Notes: a model not told the origin generated them from the sequence alone. Shown: positions 54,185 to 64,000, numbered from the stretch's first letter. The stretch: 64,000 nucleotides of DNA from Agarophyton chilense (GCA_030374765.1 JARGXX010000138.1:806001-870000), one strand, 5' to 3'. Program-made: numbers and translations.

Positions 54185-55693
54185 TCAAAGATCAATTTCA
54201 CGCACCGCGACGTTCAACATCAGGCTGCAATCGTTTGAGTGAAACTGGAACCACTCCTCCTCGACGCTCTTCATCAGTAACAACCGTTTCTTCGGGTGTC
54301 GATGGGTGAACGTCAGCTTTTCATGCCGTTTGTTGATGGGCCAGTGGCTGCAATCTGATTTTTCTACTTCCATCCTTCCCATCTCACAGAGGCAGTCGCA
54401 TTCAAGCCCGGCCACTCCGACAAATACGTGCTCCGCATCTTCTAACTCTGCATGTTGGTTCCGCTTTATACCTTCCTGTCTCCACAGGCTGAGCTCAATG
54501 AAAAACTTGTTTTCGACCACCAGCGCCTTGACAACGTAGTGAAGCTTGGATAATGTTGCGCCGCACTCCTTGTTCATGATTTGGGTGCTGCACTCCATCC
54601 TCTCAAAAGTCACCTTGAATGTCACATTGAACGAGTCTTGTTTTTCTTTTTCCAACGATAGTCTTGTGCCCATAGATTTCTTGAGCGCCTTCTTGGGCAC
54701 TCGAGGCCAGCTTTTCGTCAGCGAAATGCAGCGATCAAGAGCCAATTGGCTATAGCGCCATTCTACGTTTTCCAACAATGTGATGTAGCGATTGTCGTCG
54801 CGAGTGCCATGCAAGCCCTTGTTCACCACAAAGTGGAAAAAGTCGCCCAGGTACCTGGAACGCAGTCCAATGGCGTAGTTCAACATCACTTGCACCAAGT
54901 CGAGATGGTGCAACAGCTGCCATACGTTTGAATACGAATCGCCGTTCTCGCGGTGAAACGAATAGTCCGTCCAAAGCATGGGCGCATAGTCGACGGAACA
55001 CAAAATGGGATCGTACTCAAGAACGATGCGACGTGCAATGTGGCCCCAGAATAGGCGCGGAAGTGAATCGCCCAGCATCTGCAACACGTAGTCGTACGTG
55101 TGCAAAAAAGCCGGCAGGCGTAGCCATGAGTCGGTAGTGCAGTCGAGCAGCAGCTCCATGTGCGCATAGTGTAGCGGCAATAGCCCACATTTCTTGGTGA
55201 GTGCGAGAAAGATGGGAGGCCAATCGTGCAGGCTGATGTCGTTGAGAAGTAAATAGTTTTCCAGCACAACGAGAAAATGTCCCATTTCTTCGGGGTGCAC
55301 GTCTATATCGATATTGACCGTGTTGTCGTTGTTTTTTTGGGGCAGTAGGGAGGGGGCCAATCGCTTGATACGAAGCGAGCCCACACAAATGTCCAGAGTG
55401 TGCGTCTTGGCACCGTCAAGCAGGGCGAGGCGTGTGCGGGGCTCAGGGCCCTCGTTGATGCGAAGCTGCTCGATCTGCTCTCGAAGAAGGACGGATGGGT
55501 GAAGAGTTTTAAAGCTGAGAATCCACGCACCTATTGGTATGGCTTCGCGCCCGAGCCCGCTGAGTACGGCGTCATCATCCTCGTCTAAATTATACGAATG
55601 GTCAATACCGTCGGGGTGGTGGCAGAGGTGGGAGTAGTCGGTGGTAGGGTCGCTTTCGTAGTCGGAGGGAACAGACTGCATTGAAGAAGACAT
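54185..55693 (-). CDS. Unidentified protein, possible BTB-like fold
   Basis: 502 residues from the ATG at 55693 (MSSSMQSVPSDYESDP); the frame extends to a GTG at 55732, but the ATG is preferred. Acidic Ser/Asp-rich N-terminus. Around residues 105-190, TLDICVGSLRIKRLAPSLL, EEMGHFLVVLENYLLLNDI and FLALTKKCGLLPL follow the spacing of BTB/POZ strands and helices, and the next ~120 residues are helical like a BACK region. C-terminal part mixes beta strands with Cys (ECDCLCEMG). If BTB-like it would be a protein-interaction adaptor, perhaps for cullin-3, but this is a guess. Divergent from the gene at 56096, 402 bases apart. Confidence 0.6.
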   Translation of the reverse strand: MSSSMQSVPSDYESDPTTDYSHLCHHPDGIDHSYNLDEDDDAVLSGLGREAIPIGAWILSFKTLHPSVLLREQIEQLRINEGPEPRTRLALLDGAKTHTLDICVGSLRIKRLAPSLLPQKNNDNTVNIDIDVHPEEMGHFLVVLENYLLLNDISLHDWPPIFLALTKKCGLLPLHYAHMELLLDCTTDSWLRLPAFLHTYDYVLQMLGDSLPRLFWGHIARRIVLEYDPILCSVDYAPMLWTDYSFHRENGDSYSNVWQLLHHLDLVQVMLNYAIGLRSRYLGDFFHFVVNKGLHGTRDDNRYITLLENVEWRYSQLALDRCISLTKSWPRVPKKALKKSMGTRLSLEKEKQDSFNVTFKVTFERMECSTQIMNKECGATLSKLHYVVKALVVENKFFIELSLWRQEGIKRNQHAELEDAEHVFVGVAGLECDCLCEMGRMEVEKSDCSHWPINKRHEKLTFTHRHPKKRLLLMKSVEEEWFQFHSNDCSLMLNVAVREIDL

Positions 55694-56095
55694 GAGGGCA
55701 TGTGTTTGGGTTGGAAAGCCCAGCGAATTCACTCAATGGTGTTAAGCTACGGGTGGTTTCTGCAGGGTGACGTATTTGAGTAGGAGGAGAGAACTCATTT
55801 CTTCCTTTTCTTTTTTGTCGGTGTCGTTATGTTTCGGCTTTGCTAGTGGTGTTTCGAGAGCACCAGAGGGTGGATAATGTTTTACGAGAGCACAGCCACG
55901 AACAGAGGAGTTTTGCGAGCGGGCTTGGATTTTTGAATTTTGAAGCGTGGCTGGTTTTTCCGGGACTGGAATGTTTTAGAAATTGAATTTGAGAGGAGTG
56001 AGAATAGAGGTTGAACGAGGGAGAGAGAGAAACTGTTAGACACATACAAGTGTCGTGGGCGTGCGAATGTATGTGATTGTGCTTGTTTATGAGTT

Positions 56096-57808
56096 ATGTC
56101 GACTAGAGAGACAGGAGAACAGATGGATGAGAGGGAGCATGAGAAGCGAGGGGAAGAGGAGGAGGAGGAGGCATTGGAACTCATAGCGTACGTCGAGGAG
56201 TGGCTAGATGCAGTGTGGCGGCATAATGGCGGGCCATCGGCCGGCGCAGCGGCTGATCGGCGCGTGGCTCTGGCCAAGGAGGCTGTCCACGAAGCCGGGC
56301 GGCTGTATGGCGAAAGGGGCGTGGATTGGCCGGAATTTGTTCGCCGCGTGAACGATGGGACGCGCTTAGTGAGCCGACGAGCTCTGCGTGGCATATGCAT
56401 GCATCGGCGAATGATTCGGGCGCGTGCTCAACGGGAAAAAGCGAAAAAGAGAGCTGAAGGCGAGGATATGGTGGTGGACGGGGGACAGAATGAGCAGGGG
56501 AAGGCGCACAGGGCAGAGATAGAGATGAGGGAGGGGGAAGCGAAAGAAGAAGAGTTGAATACGGAAGAACAGAAGAATGAGACGAAGATGACGGAGAAAA
56601 GGGCGGAAGTGGAGAAGCACCGGACGTTGGGGGAGGAAAAAGCGGAGTTTTGGCTGTGCGAGCACGTCAGCAGAGTTGGTGAGGCCCACAGGCACGACGT
56701 GGAAGTGGTCCGAGGGGATGAACGGAAGTTGGCGCAGGAATTCACCCGGCACGCACTGAGCTTTATGCAAGAAGAAGACGAAGAGGAAGTGGGCGGGGAA
56801 GGGAAGGCGTACGTAGCAGGCAAAGAGGACGATCCATCGCCGGAGGCGTTGCAGCGGGCTCGCGAGGCAATCGAGTTGCAGCACGCCCAATTTGAGCGCG
56901 GGCAGCAGTGCGTGCACGAGCTCATAGACGCAGTAAGGGGTATAGTTTGTGGCGTTGCCGCCGACAACGCAATATCGAGCTTGGACATATATGAACACTT
57001 CGAGTACCATCAGTGCGGCCTGGGCGACATGGCAGAGGCGGCTCTGGGCGGCGTTGGACTGGAGATGGACAGCAGTGGCGCACCTAGCGCGCAAGCGGTG
57101 GTGTCGCTGGGACGACGTCTCGCGGGGCTTCTGTTGTCGCCGCGGGCAGCCGCAGCGGCGCGTCGCGAGCTCGGGCGTGACACCAGCGGTGCGATGGCGG
57201 CCGCCTCGGTAGCGCAGTGGGGCGGCTTCGAACTTCGTGATGTGGCAGCGCTGCTAGTAGCGCAGCGTCGAGTATTGCGACGCGGTCGCGCAAACCGTCG
57301 CGCAGATCGCGTGCGACGGCGTCTGAGCAAGCTCGAGCGAAACGCCACCACCGGTGCCGCCGCTCACGCCGCGCGAGCGGAGCGGTGGCTCATGGGCGGG
57401 GCGCTTGACGTGAGGCGCGAGGCGGCCGTCGCCGAGCGTGACGCACTCCGCACCGGCGGCGTCCGCCGCGGCGGCGGCGACGACGAAGACTGCGATAGTG
57501 GCGATGCCGTGGGCGAGCAGCTGGTGGTGCGCGCCAAGACACTGCGGGCGAGGATGGCGGCGCGCTGGGCGCTGCGGCGCGGCCACGGCGACGGAGACGG
57601 CGTGGCCGAGAAGGCGGTGGTGGTGCTCGGCATGGGCACCGAGCTGCACGTGAAGCGGCTGCTGCTCACGTTGGCGCGGCTGCGTGCGCGCGGCCGCCCG
57701 CTGCGTGCGCGCGCCGCCACCGCCGCGCTGTATGCCGAGATGCCGCATTTGCGCTCGTGCCGCGCGCTGCGGTTGCGCCGTCTGCGCGGTGGCGCCGGCG
57801 TTGGCTGA
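56096..57808 (+). CDS. Unidentified charged, helical protein
   Basis: 570 residues from ATG (MSTRETGEQMDERE). Residues 1-110: acidic start and a helical domain (ALELIAYVEEWLDAVW, EAGRLYGERGVDWPEFVRRV). Residues 110-185: Lys/Glu-rich coiled coil. Then a helical region (LAQEFTRHALSFMQEE, QCVHELIDAVRGIV, DIYEHFEYHQCGLGDMAEAALGG) and an Arg/Ala-rich C-terminal third whose coding sequence is far more GC-rich than the first half. No domain recognised. It shares a divergent upstream region with the gene at 54185-55693, so co-regulation is possible. Confidence 0.6.
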   Translation: MSTRETGEQMDEREHEKRGEEEEEEALELIAYVEEWLDAVWRHNGGPSAGAAADRRVALAKEAVHEAGRLYGERGVDWPEFVRRVNDGTRLVSRRALRGICMHRRMIRARAQREKAKKRAEGEDMVVDGGQNEQGKAHRAEIEMREGEAKEEELNTEEQKNETKMTEKRAEVEKHRTLGEEKAEFWLCEHVSRVGEAHRHDVEVVRGDERKLAQEFTRHALSFMQEEDEEEVGGEGKAYVAGKEDDPSPEALQRAREAIELQHAQFERGQQCVHELIDAVRGIVCGVAADNAISSLDIYEHFEYHQCGLGDMAEAALGGVGLEMDSSGAPSAQAVVSLGRRLAGLLLSPRAAAAARRELGRDTSGAMAAASVAQWGGFELRDVAALLVAQRRVLRRGRANRRADRVRRRLSKLERNATTGAAAHAARAERWLMGGALDVRREAAVAERDALRTGGVRRGGGDDEDCDSGDAVGEQLVVRAKTLRARMAARWALRRGHGDGDGVAEKAVVVLGMGTELHVKRLLLTLARLRARGRPLRARAATAALYAEMPHLRSCRALRLRRLRGGAGVG

Positions 57809-60696
57809 CCGCGTGTGCGTGTGCCTTTCCATCTGTTTGTTGGTCGCCTCCTCAGCAGCCGCGGCTGCTTTGCGTGCCGGGCTTCTTGGAGAGGAAGGAC
57901 CATACGGAGCTTTTGAGTGTATTCTGCGTAGTTCTTTGGATGAGCTTCTCTGACAAAATGCCGGTGGCCGCCTCATGCCGTGACATTCTTTGTCACCAGG
58001 GACCACCCTCAACCATCATTCCTTGCTTCCTGCTGACCGCGGACCCTAGAACTGTAGCGCGACTGAACGAATCTTGCTCGCCTTTCCTGGTTCTCCCAAC
58101 TTTTTCCCCATATTGTACTCTTCGTGCGTACAGAAAACACCTCGCCGGTTTTATGCAAGCTAAATCAGGGATAGGAGGCTTGTTTTAATGACATTTGGTT
58201 CTCGTGATGTGGGTTTCTGTTTTTGCTGCATCGTTTCGACATTGACCTCCGCGGTTTGTTTTGCCTGTCACCATTCCCAAAGACGAGAACCGCCCCCGAT
58301 TCCTTCGAGCTTCCAGACTTGTCTCTTATGAAGACTGGAAACGTACTCTGCCTTCTTGCTTGCGGCTACGCTTCGTTTTTGCGAATCCGTGACAGAGATT
58401 TTGAGCTTTCTCTCACCCATTCAGTGCTTGCAGTTTTGACCGTCGGATTCAACCGCTTGTGGACTAGATTCGCTTTTCTTTCACATGCAGTTCTAGTATA
58501 TATTCTCATTTTCCGGGTTTCATTTTTAAGCGAACAATTGTCTTAGTTGGAATCTGAAGCGGCGAGGGCAAAAGAGATTTTGCTTCTCCGTTGGTCAGAA
58601 CGTGCACAAGAGCACGTCCTGCTAGCAAGCAGCAACCCAGGGGAAGTGGTGGATGGGGTAAAGAATAGCTAGGAACAACCGATCCCCCGATCGTAATGCG
58701 AAACGAACTGAGCGCAACTCACTTCACTGCTGAACGCGTCGTTGCGGCTGACTGCAACAAACTTGATCAAGACACGCACAGTGTGGAGAATAGTAAAAAG
58801 CACCCAAGGGTATTCTATGCGTCGATCGTGGGATTGTATTGTGAGTACATCTTGATTGCGCCGCTGTCAGTGCTCCACATCATCTGGCAATCACAACTAC
58901 ACAAGCCGTAATTCCATCGATGCGACGTGCACACACCAGGAGTTGCGTTGTGTATCGTTTCGTTTGAATTCGTTCTCGAAAGTTCAAAGTGTGCCACGGG
59001 GCATAAATGTCTGTGTTGTCACATTGACGTCACTGTGACGCATTGCAAGTCAGAAGCACATTGCTCGTTCCTTGAAGGGCTATTGTGTTCTCCATGATAA
59101 TAGAGCAGAGTCAATTTCACTGGCCTTTGTGCGCACGAATTTGTGTTTGTGGGTTATTGTCCGGTTGGTGTGCGTATTTGCATGGGGACAAGGTCCGAAA
59201 ATCGTCAAACCGTTGGTGCGTACTTGCTGCTTCCTGGCGCGTGGAAGCACAAATGACACCGTGCGTTGTGTGGCCAACGACGAGCACACAGCTCAGTGGT
59301 CGATGCTTCGCTTGCGGTTGTACTCGCAGGGCGACCGCAAGTACGCGATGGTAGAGTCCTTGCTGTTGCGGACTTACCTTAGTGGCTCTGACACTGATCG
59401 GCGATGCAGTAGTAGCGGGAAGGCGTTCGGCTTGAGCAGACCTTCCCAAGTGGCTGGCTTTGGTACTGATCAGCAATCAGTAGCCAAGAGGTGCAGGTGC
59501 GAGGGAGGCTGCCTTGGTGGCACAGAGGTCCAATCGGAGGACGTATGGCTGCGGTAGCGCAGAGGTCCCTTCGGAGGACGTACGCCGGCGAGGGGGGTCG
59601 GTGATTGGTCCAACGAATTAAATGCCTTGCTAGCGATTGAATTGCCAGCGTAGCATGTGAATGGCACGCTGGCAATGATGGCAATGCGCTGGCGTGCTAC
59701 AGTTGTCGTTTGCCGAATTGCTACAGCTGTTCCGGTGAACTCAAGTCCGTCCGGCAACGGAGCTTGTCAGCGGCACGGACAATGCAAAGTGCGCAAGCTC
59801 ATCATCCACAGCGTCATATCTGTGGCTGAGGAACGAGCATAAACAGAAATGTTCCGTTTTCCGAAGCAGTCATCCATCCTTGAGATTAATTCTTTCGCCA
59901 CGTTAAGATGAAGCACGCCGTTCTGAAATATGTGCGCGAGGCTGTCTGATTTCATTTTGTGGGTGTAGGGATGGTGGTTGATGAATTGCGACATTGACAC
60001 CGATGAGGTGTTGTTTTGCTTTGATTTGCTTTCTCGTCGTTGAAAGGGAAATGCTCTGGAAAGTTTGCTGTAATAGGGCAGCTGATGGTGCGCCAATCAG
60101 AAGTCTGGCTGGCCGATCTGCAGTAACAATCTCTGGCTAGAGAGGATGTAGTAACTTTGAAGCTTTTGATGGGCGCGGCTCTTTTGCTTTTGTGTTTGGA
60201 GACAGTATGTACCTTTGTAGGTAGTGCTTGAAGACGGCAGCGTGTAGATGATCAGATTCAAGTTGTTTGAGAAACAAGTGCTCTACAAAAGTGTGCGGCC
60301 AGACACTGACGAGGGCGCGTGCAGCAATTTATCTGGAGAGCTCCCACATTGCTTGTGCGTTCTGTGTGGTGAAGAAACACGTTCTTTTCTGAGAGCCGTA
60401 GTGACGGTTGGAGACACTTTTTAGCTGCATGGCACGACTGGGTTTCTTCTTCATCTCATTCATAGCGTTGGGCATGATAGAGTATTGGTATGTTGCCACT
60501 CTTTTCTTCGGCCAAGTCGGGTGCGTACAGCACGTGTGAGAAGGAACGATGAACGTTTCTTCTCGCAAGTTGAGGACGTGCACGTTGGGCGACTCCCGCG
60601 CCACGTGTGCGCGCCGTTGCTTGGCGAGCTCGCGCGAGCTTTAGGCAGAGATTGGCAGCGCGCCGGCACGGCGCGAGACGGCGCGTCAACTCAGCC
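57809..60696. other. Long spacer with low-grade repeats, no recognised gene
   Basis: Frames such as 58223-58546 and 59072-59557 are open but lack domains. Degenerate repeats are present: CAGAGGTCC..TCGGAGGACGTA occurs at 59523-59546 and 59560-59583, and CTGATC(G/A)GC(G/A)AT..CAGTAG recurs near 59395 and 59467. Could be an untranslated RNA or an intron-bearing gene; I see no proof. Confidence 0.5.
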
Positions 60697-61236
60697 ATGG
60701 CCGCGCACTTTGTCACCACGCTCAACGACGTCGCCGCCGACGCGCCGTCCCCCCTGTCGTATCCACCGCCATCGTCGTCGTGGTCGTCGCCGCCGCCGCC
60801 CGAGCCCTCTCGCCTCACCAGACAGCGCTCGCGCGACGCGCGTCGCGCCGTGCGCATCTTCGCGCGCGCCGCCACGCGCTCAAAGCACGCGCCGCGCGCC
60901 ACTGGCCCCGACGCCGACGCCCGCCGCCCGCGCGCGCCCCGCTCCTCCACGGAGTCCTCCGCGTCCGACTGGACGCTGCGCGACGGCGGCGCCGACGGCG
61001 GCGGCCGTAGCGACTGGCGGCCGCGGCGCGGGCGCGCCGCCTCGCGTCTGGGCAGCTTCCGCTCGGCGCGCAGCGAAGGCGCGCGCGGCGCGCGCGAGAG
61101 CACCAAGACACGGGCGCGCGCGGCGCTGGGCGTCGTGGGCGACGCGCTGTTGCAGTGCGGGCGCGCGTGGGCCATGTGGGGCGCGCCGCTGTCGGCGATG
61201 GGTGGGCGCGCCCGCGACGGGGCCAATGCTCATTGA
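60697..61236 (+). CDS. Small basic low-complexity protein, unidentified
   Basis: 179 residues from an ATG in good context (CAGCCATGG): MAAHFVTTLNDVAADAPSPL, a Ser/Pro run, Arg-rich basic tract (RQRSRDARRAVRIFARAATRSK), Ser/Asp/Arg segment, and a short hydrophobic end (GVVGDALLQCGRAWAMWGAPL). An upstream extension in frame (from 60607) is possible but has poor start context. It ends 66 bases from the convergent gene at 61303. The opposite strand is also open across most of it, so coding is plausible, not proven. Confidence 0.45.
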   Translation: MAAHFVTTLNDVAADAPSPLSYPPPSSSWSSPPPPEPSRLTRQRSRDARRAVRIFARAATRSKHAPRATGPDADARRPRAPRSSTESSASDWTLRDGGADGGGRSDWRPRRGRAASRLGSFRSARSEGARGARESTKTRARAALGVVGDALLQCGRAWAMWGAPLSAMGGRARDGANAH

Positions 61237-61302
61237 CGTAAAAGGAAGACGTAGGTTTACTCAATGCGGCGCGGACGAGTTGAGTGTGGTGCTACAGCGT
61301 GG

Positions 61303-63144
61303 CTACCACTTGCGTCGACACACGTCGTTGACGCAGCGCAGCCCGTGTGCGCAGCCCCAGCACGGGTCGTGGCAGCGGCCGCCCTCGCGCATGGGCATGG
61401 CGCACTTGCCGCCGCCGTTGCCGTCGCCTGCGTCGCCGTCCTTCTTGCACACCAGACCGCTGTTACAATCGGCATCGTGCGCGCAGTAGGCGCACTTTTC
61501 ACTGCGAGACACGCAGCGCATGTACTTGGAGCAGCGTTGAGACGGCGGACACATGATGCATGCGTCGCCGTTGCCGCCGCCGGATCGGTCACACCACGCG
61601 TTGAGGGGAAGCACGCGCGCACAGCGCCCTGTCTGGAGGTGGCAGTACAGGTCGCCGGCGCAGTCGCTTCTGGCTGCGCACGGCTCGCACAGCGCCGCCT
61701 TGGCGGGGCGCGACGCGGATGGAGATGGCGATGGCGACGGTTTGGGCGAGCGACTGGTCGACGGGCGCGGCGAGCGGCTCGACGATGGCGACGGCCTGGG
61801 AGAGCGGCTCGACGACGGCGATGGCGACGGTCGCGCGCTCGAGCTTGGCGACGGGTGCGCGCTCGGGCTTGGCGACGGTTGCGGCGATCGGGACGACGAC
61901 GGCGATGGTGACGGCCTGGGGCTGGAGCTCCGCGACGGCCTGGGGCTTGAGCTCTGTGACGGCCTGGGGCTTGAGCTCTGTGACGGCCTGGGGCTGGAGC
62001 TCTGTGACGGCCTGGGGCTTGAGCTCCGCGACGGCCTGGGGCTTGAGCTCTGTGACGGCCTGGGGCTTGAGCTCTGTGACGGCCTGGGGCTAGAGCTCCG
62101 CGACGGCCTGGGGCTGGAGCTCCGCGACGGCCTGGGGCTGGTGCTCATCGACGGCCTGGGGCTGGAGCTCCGCGACGGCCTGGGGCTGGAGCTCATCGAC
62201 GGCGACGGCCTGGGGCTGGAGCTCATCGACGGCGACGGCGGGGTGCGGGCGACGGGCGGCGGGCGGCGACACACGCCGCGCACGCAGCGCAGCGCGGCGG
62301 CGCACGCCCAGCACGGGTCGGAGCAGCGGGCGCCCTCGCGCATGGGCTTGGCGCAGACGCCGCGCGCGCACACCAGACCGCTTCGACAGTGCGCGCCGCG
62401 GCCGCAGCGGCCGCACTTGGGCGACAGCGGCGGCTGGCAGCGGCCGCGCACGCAGCGCAGATTGGCCACGCACCGCGAGCAGCGCGCTTTGCAGTTGCCG
62501 CGCGGCGCTACGCTCTTCACGCACGTGTTGCGCACGCAGTGCAGCCCGCGGGCGCAGCGCGCTTTGGCGCCGCAGCTCGCGCAGCGCTTGCGCGCCGCGG
62601 GGCGCTTCTTCGGGGCGGCGGGGCGGCGCTTCTTCGGGGCGGCGGGGCGGCGCTTCTTCGGGGCGGCGGGGCGGCGCTTCTTCGGGGCGGCGGGGCGGCG
62701 CTTCCTCGGGGGGGCGGGCTTCGTCGGGCGCGGGCGGCGGTGGTGAGGCGGCTTCGGTCGCAACGGTTTGAACGGGGGCTTGGTGCGCGGCTGCGGCACG
62801 CGCGGGCGCAACGGCTTGCGCGGGGCGGGGCGGCGGTACTGGTGGCGGCGCGGCGGGGGCCGCGCGTTCGGCAGGCGCGGCTTGCGGCGCGGGGGCTGCG
62901 GCTTGGGCTGCGGCTTGTGCGGCTGCGGCTTGTGCGGCTGCGGCTTGCGCGGCGCCGTGTTCCGCGGCGGGTGCTTGGCGTGCGGCTTGACGCACGGCGT
63001 GTTGGCGGCGCGCGGCGCGGCGTACTTGCCGCGCACGACCGGCTGCGCGGCGGCGCGGGGCGGCAGCGCGAGGCACACGCCCAACGCAAGCGCAAGCGCG
63101 AGCGAGAGCGCGGCGGCGCGCGGAAAGACGGTGCGGCTCGTCAT
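61303..63144 (-). CDS. Secreted Cys-rich protein with Ser-Pro repeat linker
   Basis: 613 residues from the ATG at 63144, which begins a signal peptide (MTSRTVFPRAAALSLALALA, cleavage near residue 34); the frame extends upstream to 63621 without a signal peptide. Order: basic Pro/Lys/Arg region with four KRRPAAPK units (62595-62715); Cys module 1 (CASCGAKARCARGLHC .. AKPMREGARCSDPCWACAAALRCV); a Ser-Pro-Arg region with a dozen SSSPRPS units in 24-base DNA repeats (61915-62235); Cys module 2 (CEPCAARSDCAGDLYC .. MREGGRCHDPCWGCAHGLRCV). The two modules end alike, so one arose by duplication. Looks like an extensin/pherophorin-style extracellular matrix protein with Dickkopf-like Cys knots. Function inferred from architecture. 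Confidence 0.7.
   Translation of the reverse strand: MTSRTVFPRAAALSLALALALGVCLALPPRAAAQPVVRGKYAAPRAANTPCVKPHAKHPPRNTAPRKPQPHKPQPHKPQPKPQPPRRKPRLPNARPPPRRHQYRRPAPRKPLRPRVPQPRTKPPFKPLRPKPPHHRRPRPTKPAPPRKRRPAAPKKRRPAAPKKRRPAAPKKRRPAAPKKRPAARKRCASCGAKARCARGLHCVRNTCVKSVAPRGNCKARCSRCVANLRCVRGRCQPPLSPKCGRCGRGAHCRSGLVCARGVCAKPMREGARCSDPCWACAAALRCVRGVCRRPPPVARTPPSPSMSSSPRPSPSMSSSPRPSRSSSPRPSMSTSPRPSRSSSPRPSRSSSPRPSQSSSPRPSQSSSPRPSRSSSPRPSQSSSPRPSQSSSPRPSQSSSPRPSRSSSPRPSPSPSSSRSPQPSPSPSAHPSPSSSARPSPSPSSSRSPRPSPSSSRSPRPSTSRSPKPSPSPSPSASRPAKAALCEPCAARSDCAGDLYCHLQTGRCARVLPLNAWCDRSGGGNGDACIMCPPSQRCSKYMRCVSRSEKCAYCAHDADCNSGLVCKKDGDAGDGNGGGKCAMPMREGGRCHDPCWGCAHGLRCVNDVCRRKW
61915..62235 (-). repeat. 24-base coding minisatellite (Ser-Pro-Arg repeats)
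   Basis: Plus-strand units of the type GACGGCCTGGGGCT(G/T)GAGCTC plus two or three bases, about twelve in tandem, some with ATC in place of CGC/TGT. Encodes SSSPRPS(R/Q/M) on the minus strand. Confidence 0.85.
62595..62715 (-). repeat. 24-base coding repeat (KRRPAAPK)
   Basis: Four nearly identical units of GGGGCGGCGCTTCTTCGGGG-like sequence, giving KRRPAAPK four times before Cys module 1. Confidence 0.85.
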
Positions 63145-63493
63145 GGCGGTGGGGCGGCAATGGGGAGCGTGTGGGACGGCGGGGCGGGGCGCCTCAAGTA
63201 GACGCGGCGCGACGCGGGGCGCAAGGGGCGCAAGGGGCGCGCGCGACGGCGCGCGTGGCGCCCCTTTGTCGCTGATAGCGCTCACCGCGGCGGCGGCAGC
63301 GGGGGGGAGGGAAGGGAAGGCGTCATGGCGGCGGCGGCGGCGGCGGCGGCAGCGGCGGGAGACGTGGCGCCCGATGCAATCGCCGCTGTGCCGCCGCCGC
63401 CGCGCGCGCGCCTCGCACCCAATGCTGCGCCGCGCGCCAGCTCGCCGCCGCAATGCATGCAATGGAATGTGCCGCGCGCCGTGCACTGACAGG

Positions 63494-63625
63494 GCACGTG
63501 AGCACGTGAGCACGTGAGCACGATTCCACACGCGTGCACGTGAGCACGTGTGCACGTATTCCACACGCGTGTGCACGTGAGCACGTGTGCACGTATTCCA
63601 CACGCGTGTGCACGTGTGCACGAGT
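63494..63625. promoter_or_regulatory. CACGTG (E-box/G-box) tandem array
   Basis: At least eight CACGTG hexamers in about 130 bases, arranged in ~40-base units that also carry ATTCCACACGCGTG. Placed between the minus gene starting at 63144 and the plus gene starting at 63921, so it could serve both. CACGTG is the site of bHLH and bZIP factors. Confidence 0.55.
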
Positions 63626-63920
63626 AGCGGAACGTGAACGTGTGCGGTTGGCGACTTGGCGCAGCGCTGCAGCTCGCCACTACAAAGTCATCGCCCCGCG
63701 CGCGTCTCACGCCGTTCAGGCCGCGTCGCTGCGCGCGCTGACGAGCGCGCGTCCCGCCGCAGCCGCCGCTGACGCAGCCCGTTGCATCACAGCCCATGTA
63801 ATAAGTGCGCGCTCTGCGCGAGATGCGTGTGTGTGTGCGCCGGTGACGCCTCACTCCCGCGCTCGCGCTCGCTCGCGCTCGCTCTCGCTCGCTCTCGCTC
63901 TCCTTGCCTCCGCTCTCATC

Positions 63921-64000
63921 ATGCAGAATACCCTGGTCAGTCTCTGCGCCGCAGGACTGTGGCACGAAGCCGACGCTCTCATTGACCATCTCGTCACGCT
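63921..64000 (+). CDS. Start of a gene truncated by the window edge
   Basis: ATG followed by 26 open codons (MQNTLVSLCAAGLWHEADAL..) reaching the edge. The pattern suits the first helix pair of a repeat protein but is too short to name. Preceded by a ~75-base CT-rich leader (63845-63920), a common feature just before start codons in compact eukaryotic genes. Confidence 0.4.
   Translation, partial: MQNTLVSLCAAGLWHEADALIDHLVT

Noticed and set aside
59072-59557. 161-codon plus-strand ORF
   Set aside because: No domain, weak start context, composition like the surrounding non-coding repeats.
61915-62235. Regularly spaced repeats that might suggest a CRISPR array
   Set aside because: They are contiguous coding repeats without unique spacers, in a eukaryotic gene.
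61553-62746. Plus-strand frame of 397 codons opposite the Cys-rich gene
   Set aside because: Gly/Leu/Asp repeats are the antisense of the Ser-Pro minisatellite; the minus strand has a signal peptide and ordered cysteines.

Overview
The window is nuclear DNA of a eukaryote. The evidence is kinesin-5 and ATP-citrate lyase remnants, TATA boxes, a consensus splice donor inside a decayed gene, C2H2 zinc fingers and several classes of eukaryotic transposon. The surviving genes are long, intron-poor ORFs, GC-rich at both ends of the window and set in AT-rich spacers. Together with secreted LPMO-like proteins and GalEa/CoDi-like Copia elements this would suit a red alga or another intron-poor protist, but the sequence alone does not fix the taxon.

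Left arm (0-8 kb): a secreted LPMO-like protein (minus strand). Then a TATA-driven four-finger C2H2 protein and, in the same reading frame after a single TAA, a Tudor-domain protein with a histone-H1-like Lys/Ala/Thr repeat and a coiled coil, for which no ATG start is visible. 7.7-10 kb shows no gene.

Middle (10-45.4 kb) is a transposon graveyard. A Harbinger (DDE_Tnp_4) transposase pseudogene on the minus strand is cut in two by a 5.4 kb Copia element (Copia-2, 5-bp duplication gcttc). Beside it lies a chimera of ATP-citrate lyase fragments with a kinesin-5 fragment between them. From 21.7 to 43.3 kb there is a three-deep nest: an old, decayed Gypsy (Gypsy-2) holds a young Copia (Copia-1), which holds a chromodomain Gypsy (Gypsy-1). 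All three have both LTRs and exact 5-bp target duplications (gaaag, ggctc, gtccg). A degenerate Tc1/mariner follows (43.96-45.43 kb).

Right arm (45.5-64 kb): a secreted haem peroxidase (minus), an AT-rich 1.6 kb element with doubled GGCCTCA ends, a probable solo Copia LTR, a second LPMO-like gene (plus), a divergent pair of unidentified genes, a small basic ORF convergent with a secreted Cys-rich/Ser-Pro-repeat protein, a CACGTG-rich tandem array, and the first codons of another gene at the edge.

Main observations: (1) both Copia elements carry a Tudor-like domain between integrase and reverse transcriptase, related in pattern to the host Tudor protein at 6.1 kb, and an integrase with D-x32-E spacing; (2) their primer site matches the anticodon arm of initiator tRNA-Met, so that the polyprotein ATG is the complement of the CAU anticodon; (3) Gypsy-1 carries a long antisense gene with its own TATA box between pol and the 3' LTR. 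No database or alignment program was run; family calls are by motif recognition and LTR differences were counted by eye.
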